Positions 24,801-33,800 of a stretch of 64,000 bases of DNA are shown piece after piece (position 1 is the stretch's first letter; the number at the start of each line of letters is the position of its first letter). Under the pieces are notes generated by a model that was not told the origin of the DNA, did not search any database, and saw only the letters and a list, made by a program, of their open reading frames with translations. The DNA comes from Notospermus geniculatus (Eukaryota; Nemertea; Pilidiophora; Heteronemertea; Lineidae). The DNA lies in contig NMRB01002459.1 of assembly GCA_002633025.1 (NCBI GenBank), forward strand, positions 26,381 to 90,380, given 5' to 3'. The position numbers were made by a program, and so were the translations under genes.

Positions 24801-27800
24801 AGCCCGCCAGCGTCACTAGCGGAGGATTGGGTACCAATCTATTTGCATATTGGTCGGCGAGGAAGAACCCGAGTTGCGTGTACAAACTTAAGGGCGGTTT
24901 ACACTAGGTTGCACCAAGTTGCAAGTTGCTGCAACCTGCAACTTGTTGCAGTCTACCTGTGATGTTTACACATTGCAACATTCAGTGCGATACGTTGCAG
25001 AAGTTCGCAACAGGTTGCAGAAATTTGGGCGGGAATCCTTTGTTCGGCAGCCATTTTAGCTTTAGTAGACGTCACATGATTTTTTGCTGTATTCTCATTG
25101 GCCAGCGACGTGCAATTTGTTGCAACTTCACCAGAAAATAGGATCTGGATCCTAATTTTGCAACAAGTTGCAGTAGTTAGTTGCAACAAGTTGCATACCC
25201 GTTTACACATGCAACTTTGATGAAATGTTTGGTCTCATCAGGTTTGTGCGACAGGTTGCATGAAGTTGCATATGAAAAGTTGCATGTGTAAACGGGCCTA
25301 CTCTTTCTCATTAATTACAGCTGAAGAAGTTACTAAAAAGTTAATCAATGAATTTTCCTACGCACCTGGGCCAAACGCATGCAATCCACAACCAGGCAAT
25401 GGGAGGAAAAAACGATCGGTATATAGCGAAATGGGGAACCTTAAGAGGGGGAAACGAGCGGTACCTACCGATCCCAAAAACGAAGACGATGTGTATAAAT
25501 CCTTCGTGTTCGATCCATCTTACGTGTATCAGGTAATGGGAAATTCTTTCAGCCTCGCATCTGTGTCACTGTCACGAATTTAGGGTCTTCATGGCGCAAA
25601 CGGTACTCTGTAAAAGTTAGGATAGGCGGTGTGAAGTTCCAGTGCTGACATGTCCATAAAAGGCATAGAGTTAAAGTATAAATGGACCCAGCTGGCATCA
25701 AAGGAGCACTATATCGGGTGATTCCAAAAAAATGTTCCGAACTTTAGGGTATCATTGCCACTTGGTTAGGACCAAGAAACACACAATCTGAGTTAATTCT
25801 CCAAATCTCATTCATCTAGCTGGCAAACTTCCTGAATTTATGACAATCCACAATAGGATCACACTGTCTGAAAAAGGCAATATCCAAAGTAAATTGAAAA
25901 AGTCATTTAAAGAGGTGATAGATTGTCCCTCCATTTTGTTGAAAAACGGCCCTGACACGCTTTTTCCGCAATGCTATACCTTTCTAAATTCCCATAATAG
26001 ATGCCCTGCCCTGCCACCTTCGGTACGATACGTACCCGCCCCTGATCACCCTTTCCCTACGAAGCACGATTTGATTAACTTAATCAAATCGTGTTTTGTG
26101 GAATAACTCCTTCTCTGCAGTGCTGAAAGCAATGTTATTAAGCAAGATACCCAGTTCAACTGAACAAAATTTTTGGTTTTGCCATGGCATGATGTGTCTA
26201 GTAAACTGAACTCATACTCAGCTTACAGAGTCCAGTGGAAGGAACAATAACCCGGAGGCCGCTTGGCTAGACCGTAGCTCGCATGTCTAGGTGAAAGGAC
26301 CAATAACCACGAATAATATGTGTTTAATACATTTATTAAATAAAACCACTTACTTAGAATATATTCCTTAGAATATCAAACATAAACCCTGCGAGGTGAT
26401 TCCTTTTGTCGTCTACGCAGCCGCTAGATGTTCCTCTCCGTTCAATTCATACCGAAAGGGCGTATTTAAATAGGCAGCCAAAACTTCGTCACAGCACGTG
26501 ACTTACATAATAATTTATGTGAATAATTTGGTTCGAATACATTTACTACTGATTCTCTTCAGTACACTAGACATCACGAGGAGCAGAAAAGCACGCTATA
26601 CCGGTAACAAGGTAGAGTAAATTTCTTTTTCATCCTCTGCAGGAACCCACCTGGCCAACCAGTAGTGGGTGGACAGAGGCGAAGGCCAGAGCATACTGTG
26701 AAGATTATCTTCTCAAAAAAGACGCCGTTAAAAACTGCAAAACCTATCTAGGCGCAACCTACGCAAATGAGATAAACAGTTGCATCTTCGACATTAAGGT
26801 AAAAAAATATGCCGTAGCACTCGACAGTCTGATCCGAAACAGCGAAGACACCAAAATGGTTTTTGTGTAACATGCTTTTTTGAGAGTCATCCTGTTTCTT
26901 AGAAACAGCTGACTTGACAGTTTTAACTTACTTTCCACGTGTTTCATAACCATATCTATACACGGCGGGCAAAAAACCCCGTACATTTCCATTCAGAACC
27001 CCAAACTGCTGATACCTGTGGATGAAATATCTTTCTTGAAGAAAGAAGACACCAAGATATCTTGATTCGGTCTAGTGGTTCGAGCTCCAGGCACTATTTT
27101 GTAAAACAAAGTCGAGGCAAAGTTGTGCGCCCAAACTGGCTGTATGGCGAGAGGGGCCTGTACCACACACCATCGGACATTCAAATTGACCTAGAATCGT
27201 AACCAGTAGACCAATTCATGATCTCTTTGCATATTTTTTAATGCGAGACTACCCCCCCCCCCCCGAATAAGCGACTACATGTACTCTCTTTGAAGAAACC
27301 TGGGTAAAACGTTTTAACGTTTGTCGTGGGCTTTGATTGACTGAGTACAAAGTGCAAATCTGACATGTTGTGACAAAACGGCTATATCTCCGGAACGGAA
27401 GCAGCTACAAACTCTCAAGTAGTGCCAAAAGAAAGAGGAGAAAAAAAGTAGGAAAATAGTTTTTCAAATTATATAACGACTCGCAACCTGACAAAAACGT
27501 AGGCAGAATGCGACCATTTCCTCACAACTTGCATCTTTGGCTCTGGCCTATTTCACTCACAGACATTTTGGAACAAGCAAACCTAAATGAGGTTGTGGCC
27601 CATTTAGTTGCCTCCAGAATGAGTGCCTTGGCACCAGTTTTGGTTGCAATTTTGGGGAGCTAGGCGAGTTTTTGTAAACGCAGGAGAAATTCACGTGATT
27701 CAATGTACATGTACTTTTCAAATTAATTCGGGCGCGAAAGCGTTAATTAATCATGCCGAACTTGAGGGCGGTTCGCCGGTGTGTTACTGGAAAAAACCTC

Positions 27801-30800
27801 CAAAAGAGCTAAAACTTCCGAATGAAGGTATTGTTGTGTTGTTTTTCTCCGAGAAAGATTCCCTATCCATTCATACCAGTGGTTTGAGACTGAAGGAAGT
27901 GAAGTGTGATGTGTAACTTTCAGGCCACCGACGGTACAACATTTGCTGCATCCACCCTGAATGTCATCATAGCAAATTGTTTGGCTGAAGTAGAGAAAGA
28001 ACCACCCAATGTTGTGGACCTGAATGGTGGCGTGAAGAAAACGACCTTGCTTTCATCGCTGTGCTTGGACAATTGCAATGGTAAAGGAACGTGCAAGGAA
28101 GGTAAGGCAATAGCGAATTAGGGAGTTTTCGCAAAGCCCCGAAACGCCAACGCGAACGCCAAACCAATTGTTCGATGCTACGAAGAGACCACCGAACAAA
28201 AGGATAGACGTTCCCGTTGGCGTTTCGGGGGCGTTGCGAAAACTCCCTATTCTTGCAAAGCCCCCGAAACGCCGAAGCGAAGGCCTATCCTTTTGTTCGC
28301 TGCTCTGTTCGTGGCATCGAATAATGGGATTGGCGTTGACGTTTCGGGGGCTTGGCGAAAACTCTATTACCGGTACTTTTGATACACACGTGCCTTTCCA
28401 GCGACTGCTGCCCGGAGGACACATCTCTGTTAAGGCTCGTCTACACGATCATACATTTGTTCAAAACATCATCATACATTTGTATGATGATGTCCAAGCT
28501 TTTGTGTCGATTTCTGTCTTGTGACAATGCAGCTAAAATTTTGAACATCATCATACATTTTTCAAAACAGCATCATACACTTGCATGATGATGTTCAAGT
28601 TTGTTGTGGATTTCGATCTACAGTCCAACATTCATGGACTTTGTATGATGAAGTATGATGGAGAAAGGATAATGTTGGATGCTGTTCAAGTTTGTTGGGA
28701 AAACCGTCCACACGATCATACATTTGTCCCTGAACATCATCACACATTTTTTTGGGGATGTTTTGCATTGGCAAGATGAAACATGCAGCTAAAAATTTGA
28801 ACATCATCATACATGTTCAGGTTTGTTGGGAAAACAGTCCACACGATCATACATATTGTCCTGAACATCATCACACAAATTTGAACATCATCATACATGT
28901 TGGTTGCTGTTCAAGTTTGTTGGGAAAACAGCCTACACAATCAAATATCTGTCCATGAACATCATCATACAAATGTATGAGGATGTTTTGAACAAATGTA
29001 TGATCGTGTAGACAGGCCTTTAAAGGAGCACGGTATTGGATCTCAAATGCGTTATTTGACTGCCGACGTAGAGGGAGCCACCTAGCGGCAGTAAGACGAA
29101 CTATTCGCCGACAACGTAGACAACGTAGATAGTCCCTGGAGAGTGGCGCTGGCTGTCGAGAAAAAGTGGCAATACCGTGCTCTTTTAACTACGGTGGCCC
29201 ATACATGCCATGCATATACTTTTATCCGCATTACAAAATTCTGAACATTATTGTATTTTTTCGTACATTTCCACCCGGGTGGAAAACATTTCCCCCTGGG
29301 TGGAAAACATTTTCACCCAGGTGGAAAACATTTTCACCCGGGTGGAAAACAATGTTTTCCACCCGGGTGGAAAACATTTCCACCCGGGTGGAAAACAATG
29401 TTTTCCACCCGGGTGGAAATGTTTTGCACCCGGGTGAAAATGTTTTACACCTGGGTGGAAATGTTTTACACCCGGGTAGAAATGTTTTACACCTGGGTGG
29501 AAATGTTTTCCACCCGGGTGAGAATGTTTTCCACCTGGGTGGAAATGTTTTCCACCTGGGTGAGAATGTTTTCCACCCGGGTGGAAATGTTTTCCCCCGG
29601 TGAAAATGTTTTCCACCCGGATGGGAATATTTTACACCTGGGTGAGAATGTTTTCCACCCGGGTGAAAATGTTTTCCACCCGGGTGGAAATTAGAGGAAA
29701 AATACAAATATGTTCAGAATATTTTAATGTGGATAAAAATATATACATGGCATGTTTGGGCCACCGTATTTAATAGTATTTCATGGATCTCTAACATTGC
29801 AATAAATGTGAACATTTCTAAATACTACTTCAGTCTTTCTCTACACCAAATGCCTCTGTAGAAAATTTCGCGATTTTTTTTCATGCAAGTAGTGTGTAAA
29901 CGCAAGCGAAAGAATGGCTGGACAATTTGTGACCATCCTCGTTCCTAATACTTTACAACCACAAAATCCACAGCGATTGGTTTACTAGAGTAATTGGCTT
30001 GTTGCCGAGGTTGGTTGCCTTGCGCCCACGCACACCTAGTTGACCACTTAAAGGTTACCTTAAAGGTTAAAGGTTACTTAAAGGTTACTTAAAGGTTACC
30101 ATTTCACGATTTTTTTCTCTGAAAAGTGGTTTGAGTAAAAAACAATTCAGTGAAAGTTGCATGAAGATTGGACCATTAATTACAGTGTTATACCAAATTT
30201 AAGATGTTGTTTCCACATTACAACCAAACAACTTGGTATCCTTGACCATGGCTGTCCCGGCGGTTGGTTCATGAGGTCAAATGTGCTGTCCAGAAATTCA
30301 AATATTGCCCTCACAATCCATATTGAGGAAGTAACTGCAGTACGACTGATTGAACAAGAAAAATACATCAAAACTAGACCTAACTGCCAAAGCTAAATGA
30401 GTAATTTTAACGTTTTTTTATATGTTTAAAATCTCCAATGACATCACATGTGCTGTTCTCCGCTGCCTGACATGGTTGGCAGGGTGTGTAGTCATCCTTT
30501 TTAAATTCCCATAACTTTGAAATGGGTGATCCGATTTTCATGCGGTTTTCAGTTTCATGCTGCCTGATTAATGCTCTACAGTATTACACATGAAACCAGA
30601 AGTGGATGAAACCCTCTCAGGTAACTTTTTAAGAAACAAGTGTTCTGATTGGTGCACGGAAAAACAAAAACACGGCGAAGTTCTCCATAAGTTTGTGCGT
30701 ACGAAGTATTAGGTAGTACAGACACATGGCAGGCCATGATGGGTTCGCTATTTCATCATTTCTGTTTGTTTTGACGCCTTTGTGGACACCTCTCAATAAA

Positions 30801-33800
30801 GGACACCATCAAATATGCAAATCCCTATTTTTCTAGGTCAGTGCGTCTGTAATGCTGGCTTTTACGGGAGTGTGTGTTCACTCACAAAGGACACACCACC
30901 AACGATAGCCTACATACCACGTGACGGTCTCTGCAACACGAGAAGCAGGAACTGCTCAAGGTCCGAGATATTCGGGAGAGATATCATAAATTCACCTGAC
31001 CTAAAATGTAGACTGACGCCGTACTATGTAAGTACATGTACATGTACTCGATGGTCGAGTGACCCACAGATCAGAGTTTAGAATTTGTGAGTCTTTTGGG
31101 GTTTTCGAGTTGGCGCAGTGACAGTGTTCGCACCAGCTATTGGTGCGTTTGGGAGTTCGATCTCTGGGACTTCGCAAAGCGCCCGTAAATCCTTTGTCAC
31201 ACTGTAAAAAATCGTCCTCTACTGTGGGTGCAAACCCACGGGTACAGGGAACTAACATGGGTACAGCATACTCACTGCGAGGAAGACGGACTGTCAAATA
31301 TTCCATGGCAATGGGTTCTACTTTGGGTCCTCTGGACCTATGGCGTTTATCAGCATGAGTAGGCCTACTATCAGCAAAGACCATGGGTACTTTGTACCCA
31401 GATGCACATATGAACCCATGGGAAACGGGCTTAAAAATTGGATATGGAACCCTTGTCCAATTTTAAGCCCATTTCCCACATGTTCATACTTTATCCTTGC
31501 CTCTACGAGGTCAGTCCAGAGAACTCATGACTAGGCCTTTGTTCCATTCCATAATTGGCGCCGGTGCTTCGTTCTTTGTTCGACCAATCAGAACGAGGAA
31601 GTTTGTTGGAATTTTGTACTCACAATGACCTGGCAAAGCCTAGACTGGGTTGGTTCAAAACCTGGCAATGGCAATCTGCCAAATGTTTACCAAATATGGA
31701 AGTTGGATTAGCCACAGACCATAAAGCAAACGATGCACAGTGGAGTTTATTCTGGTTCCTTTGACCAACGAGAGGGTAGGCCTACCCCCCAGGGCATGGT
31801 ACATTTGTATTTTAGTGGTTTGACGAGACCCTAGCAGCAGCAGACTAGGTAGGATGTCTTTGTATTTTGTATTTTCCTTTTCCTTTTCTATTACACTATC
31901 CTTTTGCGCTATGAGCACATGTTTATTCTATCCTTAAACCTATGTAAAAGAAATTTTATACGATTTACAATAAACAATATGAAATAGTGAAATAAAATAT
32001 ATATCAGGGCTGGGCCTAGACCTAGGAATAAATTGAGACTAGCACTATATATAATAGCCCTNTTTGCCCCCACGGTAGAGGACGATGTTTTTACAGTGCA
32101 GGCTGAGTGAACAATAGGTCGCCCTTTTTCTGCCAGTGTACTCGCAGTTTGAGTTTTCTTTACTCTGACTGAAACGTTCCCAATTCTGTTTCTGTAATCG
32201 CTCGCTATCCCCTTTCAGCCTGAGACAGAAGTTCGTGACGACAGCGGGCAATTCACGACCACTGCGACCTTCATAAATTTCAACTTGGTCCTCTGTCCAC
32301 ACAACGGCAAGATCGGTAACTTTTTGGTAGCTCTGAGTAACAATGGCAAGGACTACAGCAAGGATGAACTTCTCTTCATGGCCTATGACTCCGCGTGCTT
32401 CGAATGTTCGATTTACCAGGATGACAAGAGGGGAAACTGTACCCAACTGGTAGGTGCACGAAAGACCGATTGCCAGCAAAACGGTGGTCAGATTGAAGAA
32501 GTGCACTCTGAACTACAGAGTCATGACTTTCGTTGTGATTGACTCTGACGTATCATGGCCGCCATATTTTTCCCAGCTGGCGGGACTACTTATTTTCGGT
32601 GGTCATGTGGTCTCATCTGGTCATGTGACAAACAAGATGGCCGCAAGACTGCAAGTCCTTATCTAGTAGATCATCAATAACCCCGAAAAAACCTGCTACA
32701 AACGCCTGTTTAATGACAGAGTAAATCAATTCAGCAGCGATGTACACGATGTATTTTGAACTACAAGCAAAATTGTCGTCGTTTAAAATTGTTCAAGGGG
32801 CAATTCAATATGCGGATGCAGCTAGGATGCTGGGCGGTCACGCTTCGTCACTACCGGCGAAGGGCGGTAGAATTCACTGCTGTATCGCTGCGCAAGGTGG
32901 CGCCGTTAATACAGTCGAGATATGTTCGCAGGCCCGGCGGAAATTGCCGAAGTACATGACGGTGTACATACGATGATGACGTCGATTGTGAAGAAGTGGA
33001 AACAAGAACGCCACCTACAACCGGTAAAGGCGTGTTATGTTTCGCCAAAGTTGTGAACAGCATGTAAAATCCGGTAATTATAATCCTTTCTTCATTTAGA
33101 ACACTGGCTGTGTCATTGGAACCAAGTGTTTCGTTTCGCAGGAAGTTGATGCGGACAACCAGTGCAAAATCTGTGACCCTGATCGGAACACGATGGAGTG
33201 GTCTCTGAACACAGGTATGTATTCACTCTATTCAAAGGTGCTCTAGTTCGAATTGTAAACATTACGGGTTGTTTGTTTACATGTTTGATTATAATAGTTA
33301 TTTTTCCTTGGACAGGTGGCAGCACCGTGTATACTAAAACATTAATGTTATCTTGTAACTGAAATATATTTACGATTTTACGCTCAAAAACTAACAAAAC
33401 ATTGTGAAAGGCGAGTTTTAATTCGATTTTATCTGATTTGTTAGTACCAGAAGTTGACAACAGGTGGCACACCGTAATGTTTACAATTCGAACTAGAGTA
33501 CCTTTAAATGCCACTCAAAATGACAACGTGTGGCCCTGATCGCGTACATGTTTATGTACGTTATGATGTTCCCAACATGCTATAGGCATGCTGCGTCCGT
33601 CATGTTTATGGCCTAGTCCTCATAGAAAAACACTTGTTTTGGAGGCAACAAGAAAACATTTTCTCATAAACCTCAACAATGTTCACCTTATTACATGTAC
33701 ATGTACTTGATATTATTACTAGTATAAATGAAGAAACCCTAAAAGAACAGGAAGGTGTGGAAAGTTTGGGTCGACCAAAACAGTTGAATAGAAAGGACCC

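Noticed and set aside
29166-29707. Open frames of 120-158 codons on both strands with PGWK/HPGGK repeats
   Set aside because: They are generated by a self-complementary 21-base minisatellite; all frames on both strands are open for the same reason.
32660-32740. Possible extra VWDE exon (IINNPEKTCYKRLF)
   Set aside because: Exons 32219-32449 and 33100-33214 already join in phase 0 with the expected family sequence; no acceptor precedes this piece.
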